64,000 bases of DNA from Coturnix japonica (taxonomy: Eukaryota > Chordata > Aves > Galliformes > Phasianidae). Under the pieces are notes generated by a model. It was not told where the DNA came from, made no database searches, and was given only the letters and a program-made list of their open reading frames with translations. How positions within the stretch are numbered: position 1 is the stretch's first letter; each line of letters opens with the position of its first letter. Shown piece after piece: positions 1 through 10,699 of the stretch. Where the stretch lies: assembly GCF_001577835.2 (NCBI RefSeq), contig NC_029521.1, positions 20,180,470 through 20,244,469 of the forward strand, in the 5' to 3' direction. The position numbers and the translations under genes were made by a program.

Positions 1-394
1 CAGTCCCCACCAGCCTGGTGACGCAGTAGCACAGGCAGGGCTGGCACAGGAGCATGGCTAGAGGCCAGCAAAGGGCCAGGTGGCTCCAAGCCATGGGATG
101 CTCTCAGGTTTCCCTACTGCAGCAACAGCCCCAGCATGGCCCAGTTCCACCAAACACTCAGTGTACAGAACAGGGAGGGGATCAGCAGTGGGGGAAATGG
201 CCCAGGCAGCAGAAGAAGCAGCACAGGAGTCGAGGCTGTCACAGCTCCATGGGGTGCACCATCATGAAGAGCCCAGGAACCACCACAGAGGTGCAGGGAT
301 CTGGTGGGGCTGGGGAGGCAGCACTGCTGGCTGCAGCATGGGGTAGGGGCCAGCCCAGCCTCACCGGCTGAAGGAATTTCGGGCCGCTGCCAAC
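1..394. other. Intergenic edge downstream of KAZALD1
   Basis: This stretch lies beyond the putative KAZALD1 polyadenylation signal. It is GC-rich, and the open frames in it are short and share no features with a known family. I see no gene, RNA gene or repeat that I can support. In human, TLX1 is the next gene in this direction, so this is probably the beginning of the KAZALD1-TLX1 intergenic region. Confidence 0.5.
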
Positions 395-409
395 TCCAGA
401 CAAACCCCT

Positions 410-415
410 TTTATT
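410..415 (-). terminator. KAZALD1: Putative KAZALD1 polyadenylation signal
   Basis: AATAAA on the minus strand, about 535 bases beyond the KAZALD1 stop codon. It would give a 3' UTR of roughly 550 bases. No better signal lies closer to the stop. Inferred from sequence only. Confidence 0.5.
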
Positions 416-950
416 TGCTCGCTCAGGTTTTGATGCTGTAATTGCATCGTCTGAGCCAGCTTTCAAGAGAAAGAGGAAGGGAAGAAAGAAGAAAGGGAAG
501 GAGAGCAGCCAACCCGGAGGGACCCCATGGGACGAACCCTGTTGGTTGCTCAGAGCTCTGCGTGTACACTTGGCCCAGCACTCACTGAGATGTCAGCACA
601 GGGAGCTGTTTGGGAGAAGAAGCATAAAGCCAATCCAAAAAGGCCAAAATGTTTATGGCCACGTGGGCTTTTAGGACAACATTGTCCAGGGGTGAAACCA
701 CAAATGTCAGGTTGCCTCAAATCACTACTTTTCTCGTTAAAAACAAAATGGGAAAGAAAGACACTTTGGCAGCAAGCTCCTGGGTGTCCCTGCCTGAGGG
801 TGACACACAAGCCACAGAGTCGTTGTGTCTCCAGCCCAAAAAGAGATGTTCAGAGAGGAGTTCAGGGCTGAGTGTGCTTGCTCTGGATCCATCCCTGACC
901 CCAAAGCACCACGGGCTGAGTGCTGCCCACTGCCAAGCTCCACAGCTGGG

Positions 951-3098
951 CTAGTAGTACTCCTCCTCGCTGTCCCCGTAGTCCTCAGGTGTGGCGTGGG
1001 GTTCCGGCAGAGACAAGCCAGTCAGGTTGAGCTGGTCTGAAATAGCAGCACAGGGACTCTGTGACACTACCACCCCTGAAAGCCAGTGCCCTGCCCAAAG
1101 GTCCCCTCCCGCTGCTCACCCGGAGTGAGGACAGTCAGGCTGGCCACTGCCACCACAGCCCCGACCCTGTTCCTGGCGAAGCAGCGGTACGTGCCCTCAT
1201 CTGTCACCCGCACGCCTTGGATCTGAAGCCAGCCGGTCACCTCGTATTTCTGGGGGCCACCTCTGAACTGCAAAGAGAGAGACAGCAGTGAGCCCCAAGG
1301 CAAGGGAACCCCCAAGAGGTGACCCTTTGGGGTGGTGAGGAGTGGGATGTGGAGAAACTCTTGTTACCCTATTAAGAACTGCTCTGGGTTGGGAGCCAGC
1401 CCTAAGCTCCCTGGCGCCAACTGTGCTATGTCCTGTTTGTCCCCAGCAAGAAACAGCTTCTTCAGGCCCCAGCTGTGCTGCAGCTGTGTTTGCAGGCAGC
1501 TATTTCAGTGCAGTGGCCGGGGATGGAAGATGCTTCCATCCATGCCTCTGCCCACACCCTATAATAGCCGGGTATGACCCAGCAGGGCTATATTTGGGGC
1601 TGGCCACAGGCGGGATGCATGGAGGGTGAGCAGAGATGAACCAGGCTGGTCCACTTGTGCAGCCCTGTGTGTGCAAGTTCAGCAGTGCTCAATTGCACAT
1701 CTCAGTCACCATCCCTTATGCCAACCACTCACCTGGACAGAGATGTGGGGGTCATCTCCTGGCAGCAGCATCTCTGTGCCATCCTTCCTCCACTCAATGG
1801 ACGCCATGGGGTAGGCAAAGACCTCACAGCCAAAGATGACGTCCTGGCCAGTGACATTCCATGCATCATAAGGAGGAGAGGTGATCTGAGGCTCTGGGAA
1901 TAGAGGATGGGAAGGAGGCAGGGGAGCATACTGGGCTGAGGGTACCAGGCTCTGGTAGTGATGCCAGGACCCTTCCCATTCCCCTCCCCTCATCCACAAT
2001 TGCAGAAGGTCACTGTGCCAAGACTGGGGGTCCCCCAGCTCCCCAGTGACCCATGGAGGACTCCAAACCCTCCTGGCCTCACTTCCCCCATTTGCACAAG
2101 GAAATCCCCTGGGATGCAGCCTTCACATCTCCTGTCCTGGCCATAAACCTCTCCTCTCCCTGTGCCTGTCCCAGCTCTTACGGGCAGCCAAGAGGGGAAA
2201 AAAACTCAAAGATACCATGAGATAAAGAAAACTAAGTCAACCCTGATCCCCTCCTTGAGGTGCAGTGAATGGTGTTAGTTGGTCACCCCAACCCCATAGT
2301 CACATACACGGCTTCAAACAGGAGATGGAAGCAGTGCAGCCCCCTGACTTGGCCCAGCTTTCCATGAAGGAGCCACGTTCCTGGGGCGTTCCTTGGCCCC
2401 AGCCACACTCCAGCCACACTGCAGCCAAAAGCTCGCTAACGACGCCTGGCTCTGCCCCAGCCAGCATCGCTCACCGCCTCCCATAAATCCCGAGCTGCCT
2501 TGGCACAGCCTCTCCCCTGCACCAGACCCACTGCACAGGGGCCTCTGCATGAAATACTTAAGCCAACCTCCCGTCCTCGCGCTCCCTCTCCCCAGGCACT
2601 ACCTGCCTCACAGGGACCCTCATGGGCCACGGTGAGGTTGGCATCGGGGTGGGCACGTGCAGACTCGAGGAAGCGGCAGATCTGGGGGTAGGTGCGTCCA
2701 TCGGAGCCGCACAGCGCCTGTTGGGAGAGGCAGGCACACTGGGGCTCGGGCACCTCGCCGCGCTGCAGGTCTCCAGCCTCCAGCTGGCACTCCAGGTGCT
2801 CCCCGCATTTGCCATAGAAGTGGTTGGTGTTGTCCAGGTCGCAGATCTGTCCCTCCAGGTTGGCGCATTCCCAGCAGCAGTCACAGGCATCCCGCACTGT
2901 GCCAGCCAGGCAGCCCCGTGGCTCCGGGCACTCCTCTGGCCAGCACTCGGCACAGCCCTCACCCTCCTCCAGCAGTCGCTGCCAGCCCCGCTGCAGGTAC
3001 TCGGCACTGCTGGGGAAAGCTCGGGCTGACTGGAGGCAAGCCCAGTGCAGGGTGAGCAGGGAGAGCAGCAGGCAGGAGGAGCTCAGCACCTCAGGCAT
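951..3098 (-). CDS. KAZALD1: KAZALD1, secreted Kazal/Ig/IGFBP-like protein
   Basis: A secreted matrix protein of the IGFBP-related group, linked in mammals to bone formation and regeneration (family knowledge). Coding exons on the minus strand are 2603-3098, 1733-1893, 1120-1267 and 951-1036, with GT-AG junctions and phases 1, 0 and 1. They give 296 aa; human is about 304. Order: signal peptide (about 1-27), a Cys-rich IGFBP-like N-terminal module (about 46-108, with CDCCWEC), a Kazal domain (about 119-163, with CGSDGRTY), then one Ig domain spread over exons 2-3 (Cys of IFGCEV, Trp of IEWRKDG, Cys of YRCFARN). There are NLT and NVT glycosylation sequons. The C-terminus is acidic and ends in EEEYY. 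The start codon heads a clear hydrophobic leader. An acceptor at 3181/3182 puts 82 bases of 5' UTR in the first coding exon. The neighbour order matches human SFXN3-KAZALD1-TLX1. Confidence 0.96.
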
Positions 3099-4079
3099 CC
3101 TCGTGGCCGTTCCCAGAGTTTGATTCCAGCATCACTCGGATGGAGATTTGGATGGGTCAGAGCCAAGCAGGCATCGTGATCTGTGAGGAAGAGAACATGT
3201 GTTAGCAGCACTGTGAGATATGCAGCATCCTGGGGCTCTCCACCTCCTACCATGCTACAAAAACATCTTGCTCCCCCAGATGTGATGCTGTGTGTCCCCT
3301 CTTACCCGCTGCCCTGACCCGTACCCACAGGCTTCAGCCTTCTCCCCTGACAGTTAGATCCCAGCCCACTGCAATCCCACTTGAGGGGCTGCCTCATATT
3401 CTCCCAACTGCTTCATGCTCTGCTCCTCTCATGGAGCAGCTCTGGAGCCAGGCACCCCTCTCCTTTCCTCACCTCTCCTCAAAAGTCATGAGGATTTTTC
3501 CCTCCATCACTGCCCAGAGCAGCACATGAAGGGCTCTTTCCATGCAGGAGGCAGCCAGCCCAGGGAAGCTGAGCCAGAAGGATGCTTCCACTCATGCCTG
3601 GCTTTTGTCCTCCCCTCCCTGCTCTGAGCCCCACATCTCAGTCACACCAGGAAAGCTCCACAAATCCTGCAGTTATCACACTGGTGGCTGAGCACCAGGG
3701 AACTCAGCGCACAAGTGAGAACAACAGGGTCCCCACCCCCCAGCCTATGTTAACCCCTCTCCTGCAGCAAGCAGAGAGGCTGATCGGCCCTCAAACATCC
3801 CATCTCTGCCGGGGAGGATGTGCAAGTCCAGATGAGCTGTGCCCTCCCCCAACCCCCAGTTTTCATCTCCTGTGCTGGAGGGACAGAGTGAAGTTACAGC
3901 CACCTGTGCCAGGACCACCCTGCAGCACCAAGTGGAGGCTGAAAGGTAAACTCCAGCATGGGAGTCTCCACGCTCCCCCCCCCACCCCCGGCAAGTTTCA
4001 GCCCTCTGATAGCCCCACAGGAGCCAGACTAAGGCAGCCCAAAGCCTGGCAGGGATTTGTTACCCCTCCGACCGCAAAC

Positions 4080-4520
4080 ACGGAGCTCTGCCCCATTTCC
4101 CGGAGACCCCAAGGCAGCGGGGGAAAAAGGGTCCGGGGGGGGGGGAATCCTGCTTGCCCTCCCTTCCTGCCCCCGGGCTGCAGGGAGGAAAGCTCCAACC
4201 CCAGGAAAAGGGGCCAGGAAAGGGGCAGACGAGGGGACGCTACCCTGAATCTCTATAGGAGTTGTCCCGGGGTGGGGGTCCCGCTCGAGACAGCACTTAC
4301 CAGAGCGCGGTGCGGGCCCCTCCGACGGCTGCGGTGCACAATGGCTTTGGCAGCCGCGCGGCGCGGGGCTCCGCTGCCACCGGCCGTGATGTCAGCGCCA
4401 CGCCAGTCCCCACGCCCCCCGCGGGCCCCGGCCCAGCTCCGGACGGGCCCCGCACTGGCGGCCACCCCTTCCCTGCCGGCTGTCGGGCCGGGATCTTCCG
4501 TCCATCAGCAACACGCAGCT
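4080..4520 (-). promoter_or_regulatory. KAZALD1: CpG-island promoter of KAZALD1
   Basis: A dense run of CG dinucleotides surrounds the noncoding exon, with GC boxes and no TATA box. A TGATGTCA sequence resembling a CRE/AP-1 half-site lies at about 4387. Position relative to the spliced 5' exon is the main argument. Confidence 0.5.
4301..4410 (-). other. KAZALD1: KAZALD1 5' noncoding exon (end on the 5' side approximate)
   Basis: A consensus donor (CTG|GTAAGTGC) ends an exon at 4301. It pairs with the acceptor TTCCTCACAG that opens the first coding exon at 3180. The exon sits in a CpG island and would contribute only 5' UTR. The transcription start cannot be fixed from sequence, so the upper boundary is a guess. 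Confidence 0.55.
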
Positions 4521-5137
4521 CCCAGATGGGATCTATGAAGGTACCCGGCGCCGTCCTAGACTGAGCGTGAGCTTGATTCTAGGGGAGCCTGCAGCCCTCC
4601 CCCCCACCTCATTCCCGATGAGGAATTTGTGGGATTTGCTTCTGCGGCAAGTCTGCAAAGCTAAAAGCATCCCGGGACCCCTCGAAGGATCTGGTTTCTT
4701 TCTCCGCACTGCAAAAATCTGCTTTTGCTTTCCAAAACCCCGCTGCAAATCCATACTGGGCTCCTGAGCTTTCATTCAGGCACGATGCAAATCTGGCCGG
4801 TGCTAAGGATGGAAAATGCACGAGGCTTTGTGCTGCCGAGGGGCTTCCTGCCGGTTCTGCTTCCCCTTTGGTGGCCCCCAGCCCCACGGCTGGGCTTGGA
4901 ACTGCAGAATTGGGGGCAGCTGGGGCTGGAGAAGTGCTGCTGAGGCTGCTTTGGGAGCTGGGGATGGGGCTGAGGTGCCGCTCTGTGCACCCCCAGGGGC
5001 ATTTTGGAGAGACAGAGTTGGGGAACCCCCCCACCCACTCCTTGCTGGGGAATCCCTGTGCCCAGTGCTGCCATTGCCCAGCCCATCACCTGGAAACAGC
5101 TTAGCTCAGTCCTGGGAACAAGATGGAGTTCCAGCCC

Positions 5138-5262
5138 AGCAGGTAATTAAACCTCCTGCTTAATGAGACTGTTGAATGTGCTAATAAATAGCAGCAGCTC
5201 TGAATTAGGGGGGTGGGAGATTTAACCTGTGCTTAATAAGGAGCTGTGCTCTGGTTTAGTCA
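5138..5262. promoter_or_regulatory. Candidate regulatory element A (TAAT-rich)
   Basis: Within about 120 bases there are a TAATTAA, TTAATGAG, CTAATAAA, GAATTAG and TTAATAAG, set in GC-rich flanks. Such clustering fits homeodomain binding. The function is inferred; I cannot test conservation. Confidence 0.3.
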
Positions 5263-6789
5263 GTACATCCCATTGCATAGCACACCTCAGGGCTGTGGGA
5301 GGGCTCCTCCTGCTCTTATCACTATTACCCCATTAATGGTCCCCCAGAGATGCTCCCTCAGCCATGGAATCCCTCCATGGGTTCTAACATGTGCCCCCAT
5401 CACTGCTTCCGTGCCCATCCCAGGTTGCCCCGGCCATGCCCTGGGCTGATATCCTGGCTGATCCCAACGGGCTGTGGCTGATGAGCAAATTCCCACCCTG
5501 GAAAAAAGGCCGTGGGCCAGATGACTCAACACTGTGTCAGTTCTGGCAGGGCAGAAGGCTGCGTGACGCCCGGGGCAGAGCACGTGTCAGCAGGGCTGCT
5601 GGCCCGCCGGATGGCTCTCAGATCATGAAGGCTGATTCCAATTGTAACTCAGATCTCCCATGTTTCAGCTCAGTGCCCATCTCTTCTTCCTGCCACTCTG
5701 ACCCTGGCTCCACGTAGCTCTCAGTGGGGTCCTGGCTGCATCCCACAGGACCCTATTGGGGATGAGGCCCCCACCCCGTGTGCCAAGCAGGGCCAATACC
5801 ACCAAGCTCAGGTTTCCCCACAGCAAATTCCTGCCCAGAACAAACCCGTCAGCAAATTCTTGGGGAAGTGGCTGCAGCTGTGTGCAGGAGGGAGGCAGGT
5901 TTCCCAAGGGGCCCCCAGCAGCACTGTCTGGGTGGTGAGGCTCACTCTGTCACTGGGCACTCTGCAGTCCATCACCTCTGCAAGTCACCCCGTGCCTGGG
6001 AGCTGTGGGGACTGCCCTCTCCCCAAGCATGCTGCTCAGCATCCCCCTGCCAGCTTTAACACCTTGGGGTCAAGAGCACAGTTCCCACCCCCTTGCCACA
6101 TGCCAGGCTCCACCCTGACCCCCAGCACAGAGCAAGCAAGAGCTCAGCCAGGTTCTGCAATGGGGAGCAGTCCTATAGATTTGGGGTGAGGGGGTCACGC
6201 TCTGCAGCCCCACTCCCATGCAAATGGTATTGTGCACGACTATTGCCTTTCCCAGCCTAGTGCTGGTGGTCTCCTTGTCACGAGAATGTCCCCCCCACCC
6301 CAGCGAGGTCATCTCCAGCACTTACCCCAAGGGTCATTTCTGGCTGGAATCTGGGGACCTGGACTGGGAACTCTGTCCCCATTTTGCTACAGGGTGCCCC
6401 ATCCCATATGAGCTGCAATTAGGGTGTGGGGGGGCCCCTTGTGTTTGGTGGCCTAAACGTTTCCCCCCCGGAGGGTGACGCTGCTGTTGAAGCCGTGGGG
6501 ACAGGCTATGGGGTCTTTGCTGCCACCTCCAGGGCGCTGCTGGCCTCGTCTGCGTCCCCTTGCCGTCACAGCCCGACCCTGTCCCGGCAGGTACATGACC
6601 CCCACACACACCTCTCTTCACCTCAAAGCACCCCACCATGCGACCACCCTGGAGACACCTCCCAAGGTACAACGTCGTGTCCCCTCTAATAGGGGTTTGG
6701 GGACGCAGCCGGGGAAGGTGACCCCCACCCGGCACCCCCTGCCCCAGGGACGCTCTGTGGGGAGGGGGGGAGCCTGCCAGCGGGCAGCC

Positions 6790-6955
6790 CATTTCCAGGC
6801 GTCATTAAAGAGCAATTAGCTGGAAATTAAGCTGAGAACAAGTATTGATTAGCTCATTAAGGCTGGGGGAGCGGGAGGGATTGCTGCCGCTCGCCCTCAT
6901 TATGGGCAAGGTTAAAGCCTGTGGTTGGGCGGCTCATTAACAATGCCAGGGAGCA
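6790..6955. promoter_or_regulatory. Candidate regulatory element B (TAAT-rich)
   Basis: The patch contains GTCATTAAAG, GCAATTAGC, GAAATTAAGC, TGATTAGCTCATTAA and CTCATTAACAATG, the last next to a SOX-like ACAATG. Low-complexity sequence does not explain it, because the cores are separated by mixed sequence. Function inferred. Confidence 0.35.
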
Positions 6956-7129
6956 ATCGATGACCCCCCACACACACACACAACCCCGACACCGCGACCT
7001 CTGGGATAGGACGGTGTCCCCAGGGTGACGGCGGTACCACCTGCAGCGTGTCACCATACATAACCCCATATCTGCTGCTCCCAGAGCAGCAAGAGCTGTC
7101 CCTGCACCAGCCGGGGGGGGGGTGGGAGA

Positions 7130-7410
7130 AGTGTCATCATTATTTTTGTTTTCTTTGCTCTGCCCTGGAAATATATTGTATTCTCAGCTAATCCAGTTCA
7201 ATTACACCACAATAAAACACATAATAAAAACGTAATTCATTTTTCCCGAGCGCTCCCTCTCTCCCCGCGTCTTGGCAAGCTATTAAAAATTTGTCTTCAT
7301 TTTTCTGGCAAGAGCCTTGTACCTTTTCATCTTTAATTTATGAGAGCAGAACAGCAATTGACAAGCCCTTATTGCACGGCGAGGGGCTGCATTATTTATA
7401 AGCTGCCGAT
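7130..7410. promoter_or_regulatory. Candidate conserved noncoding element C
   Basis: A 280-base AT-rich island in a GC-rich region, just beyond the SFXN3 3' end. It has several TAAT and AATAAA-like stretches, an ATTTATGAG, a CAATTGACAAG and an ATTATTTATAAG. Its mixed, non-repetitive composition looks like developmental noncoding elements. Conservation was not tested. Confidence 0.35.
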
Positions 7411-7584
7411 GGCTGGCTCAGGGGAGATATGTGCAATATGCCGGGGCTGGGGGGAGTGGGGGCTGCTCTTGCATCCCTAATGGGTGCTGCATGCTCTGTG
7501 CTGAGCATCCATCCCCCCTGACCACCACGGCATAGGAAGCAGTAAGCAAGGGACTTCTCTTTGTTTTTGTATAAACAACCTGCC

Positions 7585-7590
7585 TTTATT
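7585..7590 (-). terminator. SFXN3: Putative SFXN3 polyadenylation signal
   Basis: AATAAA on the minus strand about 880 bases past the SFXN3 stop, implying a 3' UTR close to 900 bases. The stretch between stop and signal carries no other exon. Confidence 0.5.
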
Positions 7591-8471
7591 ATTTGGTAGA
7601 TAGAGGTACGGAGTATGTATAACAAAAATAACCAGAGGAAACAGCGATGTGCTTAAAGCCATATGAGAAGGTCCATGGAAGAAGCCACATAGGAGCCAAA
7701 CCTTGAGCAAAGGCGGTGTTAAAGGGAATAAAACGGGGACTGCTGAGATTAAAATGTGCCATTTGCTCCGGGGAAAGCCAGATTACAGCCCGGATCAGCA
7801 CAGAGCAGTGCGCACGGGGAGCTGCGCACGCACACCCGGGCTGGAGCAGCCCCCCCTGCCACACTGTACATCCCATAGTGCTCACTCCTGGCTTCTGGGG
7901 GTTGTGTTTTCAGAATGCAATGCCCAAAAGTGGGAGCATCCATCTCAGGTTCTAGCCTGGGGGATGCCACGAGACACAGCCTTGATAGACATATACACAC
8001 TGGGTATGGGAAACACGCTGGGTAACAGCCAGGAGTGGAGACACCTGGTATGACATGGGTCAGAGATTGCAGGGACACCAGCAGCACAGTCACCCCATGA
8101 TATTGCCTGAGGCTGGGACACTTGTGTGCCCCTGCACCGTGCAGCACAGCAGGAGGATGGCAGCAGCACACAGGGTCTCCCTGTCCCCACCCCTGTGAAG
8201 CACCACTTGTCCAGTGCCCAGGTCTGCTGCCCACTAGCCTTGTGCCACCGGGGGAATATTCCCTCCTCCTGGCACCAGGCTGGTGGCCCTCAGGACAGCC
8301 CCACGTGGGGACAGGAGAGCAGCAAAGCACAGCTCAGGGGAGGTGCCGGGATGGGAGCCCGCTGTGTGTGGGGGCTCAGCTATACTGCAGCACCTGGGGA
8401 CAGGAGGTGGCCACGGGGCAGCAGCTGCATCCTTGGGATGCTCTGAGCTCAGTGACACAGCGGCCCTGTGC

Positions 8472-10497
8472 TCACAGCCCCTTGTTGAAGTAGACAGTTT
8501 GCAGCTGTGGGTCCACCTCCCGGATCTGAGCTTGGACGCTGGGCTCCAGGCGGCTCACCTGCATCGAGCTGCCAAGAGACGTGGGGTGTTGGGGGGGGCA
8601 CAGGCATGTGCAAACTTCTGGCTCAAAAGGAGCAAAAGCACCCCTGGAAAGCTGGGCACAACGCCCGTCCTTACCTCTTCTGTGGGAAGAGAGCACAGCA
8701 CAGCGGGGTTGCAAACACCAAGCTGCATGGGGAAGACAAGGAGAGCAGTAGGGGCAGCCAGGAGATGAGGAGGGGCTCTCCCAGCCCCAGACCTCAGACC
8801 CCAGTGTGGGGCAAACAAGGATGGTGAGGGTTTCATCTGTCCCACCAAGTGCAAACCTGCTCCTGGCACAGGGCATCACCCCCATCCCACCTCCCTGGGA
8901 TCACTTACCAGAGTCCCACCAAGCCAACCTGCAGGGGAGCATTCAGGTACGGGTACCGCTGTAGGGGACAGTTTGGTGTCAGTGGGGCAGGCAGGTGCTG
9001 TTCCCCTGCAGGGTGCCAGCACAGTGCCAGTGGGCCATCCCTATGCCCGCTCTCCTGCCCCTGTACCTTGAGGAAGGCTCTCTTCTCCAGCATATTCATG
9101 ATCACCGGGGGGATGGCTGGGACAGAGGAGAAGGAAATGAGCTCCATGGGACCAGACTCGCATGGCCAGGGCTAGGGCTGCGTACTCACCCATGGCCGGG
9201 GCTGCCATCCCAATGCGGGACACCACCACCTGGAAGATGGCCTTCTGGGCAGCTGCCGTGGACTCACCCAGGCGGTTCCCATTCTCATCTGTGATGGGGA
9301 TCCCCACTTTGAGTTCCCTGTAAGGGGGTCAAGGGCACAGCAAGGAGAGAAGTCAGTGTCCCTCCATGTCCCCCACCCATGCACTATGTGATATGCTGGG
9401 TCTCTTGGCTGGACTCCACGTGCACACCCAGGGAAACTGGCATTAACCCACAGCTATTGGGATGCAAGCAGGTGCTGGTACCCCCAGACCAGCCTTTTGG
9501 TGTACAGGGCCCCAGAAAGCTTCTGCAGAGCACAGACATTGCTCCCCATGGTGTCCCCCACATCCCCCCTGCAGCTGGGCACCCACCTCTGCCTCATCAG
9601 CGGGATGTTGATGCAGTTGGCAGCAGCCACGGCCGCAAAAGGCACATAGCGCCCGATGATGGCCGGCAGGTGCTGGGGGGGAGCAAGGAGTAGGTCACTG
9701 AGAGGCTTTGGGGACACAACTGGCTGTCCCCAAACACCCGGAACACCCTTACCTTGGTGAGGGACTTGAGCCCCAGTGCTGTAACAACTGCCCCTCCGGT
9801 GGCGCTCACGTAGGCTGTCCCCAGCTGGCTGCAAAGGCAGGAGGTGATACCCACATCCCACCACCCCACGGATGGATATCGCAGCATGTCAGGGAAACTC
9901 ACCTGGGTGTGATGGGGGCATCCCCGCTGCGGTTGGTGTAGTTAACGATGGCATTGAAGGACTGGTTCACCCACTGCCAGAACACCACAGCTGGTGTGGT
10001 CCTACGGGTACCAGCATCATTGAGGGGTGTCCATGACGGGGGGGGACACGAGCACCCGGGGGTGCCGGGGATGGGGAGGGGGCCGGTACCTGTAGAAGGT
10101 CATCATACAACCTGTGATAGTCATGTTCATGGGTACCTGAGCTGACATGCGCCCGATGAGCAGCATCTTTTCTCCCGTGTCGGGGTGGAAGGCGGAATCA
10201 TAGATGTACTTGGCACGCCACAGCTCATCCTCGGTCAGCCCCGGGGGCACCGTGCCCGCCCTGCAGGCAGCGCACAGCTGCGGCACGGTACCCACCGCTG
10301 TCCCGTGTGGGTGGGACCCCCCCCGTCCCATACCTGTAGGCCAGCACCAGGCGGCGCGCCTCATCCAGGGCTGCCCCCGACAGCAGCAGGTTGCGGGGGT
10401 CGGTGACGGTGAAGAAGTGCTTGGCCCGGCCCTGGAACGTGCTCTGATCCCAGCGGGGCTCGCGGATGTCGATGTTGGTGGGCAGCGTGGGGGGCAT
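8472..10497 (-). CDS. SFXN3: SFXN3, sideroflexin-3 mitochondrial serine carrier
   Basis: An inner-mitochondrial-membrane sideroflexin. The family imports serine for one-carbon metabolism. Ten coding exons were read on the minus strand: 10334-10497, 10090-10260, 9903-10001, 9753-9828, 9587-9672, 9190-9317, 9067-9116, 8909-8958, 8675-8722 and 8472-8568. The frame is continuous and gives 322 aa, close to the human length. Family hallmarks are HPDTGEK near residue 80, [17 protein letters not shown], the helix [15 protein letters not shown] and the C-terminus VYFNKGL. The start in [11 protein letters not shown] follows an acceptor directly, so the upstream exon is noncoding. SFXN3 is head to head with PDZD7, as in mammals. 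All introns are very short (under 350 bases). Confidence 0.97.
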
Positions 10498-10667
10498 CCT
10501 CTGGGAGAAGGGAAGTGGGGGGGGGGTAGCACAGGGAGATGCGGTGACACGCCGTCCCGGAGCCGCCCCCCGGAAAAGCTCCGGTCCGGCCCCGCTCCCG
10601 CCCGTTCTGCAGCCGCTCCCGGGGCTCGGCAGCTCGGCCCGCGATCCCCGCCAGCCCCGCGGGGTGA

Positions 10668-10685
10668 CCCCCCCCCCCCCCCCCC
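10668..10685. repeat. Poly-C tract in SFXN3 intron 1
   Basis: An almost uninterrupted run of about 17 C, i.e. poly-G on the SFXN3 sense strand, 20 bases inside the first intron. It could form a G-quadruplex and is prone to sequencing error. Confidence 0.8.
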
Positions 10686-10699
10686 GCTCCCGGCCGACA

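Larger units (their letters stand above)
4521..7570. other. KAZALD1-SFXN3 intergenic region
   Basis: No coding exon, RNA gene or CR1 copy is visible. Most of it is GC-rich and unremarkable, but three AT-rich patches (about 5140-5260, 6790-6955 and 7130-7410) carry many TAAT/ATTA cores and stand out from their surroundings; they are listed separately. A short CA run lies near 6966-6983. Confidence 0.6.

Noticed and set aside
3582-4538. 318-codon plus-strand frame upstream of KAZALD1
   Set aside because: No homology signature, Pro-rich composition, spans a CpG island and the KAZALD1 noncoding exon.
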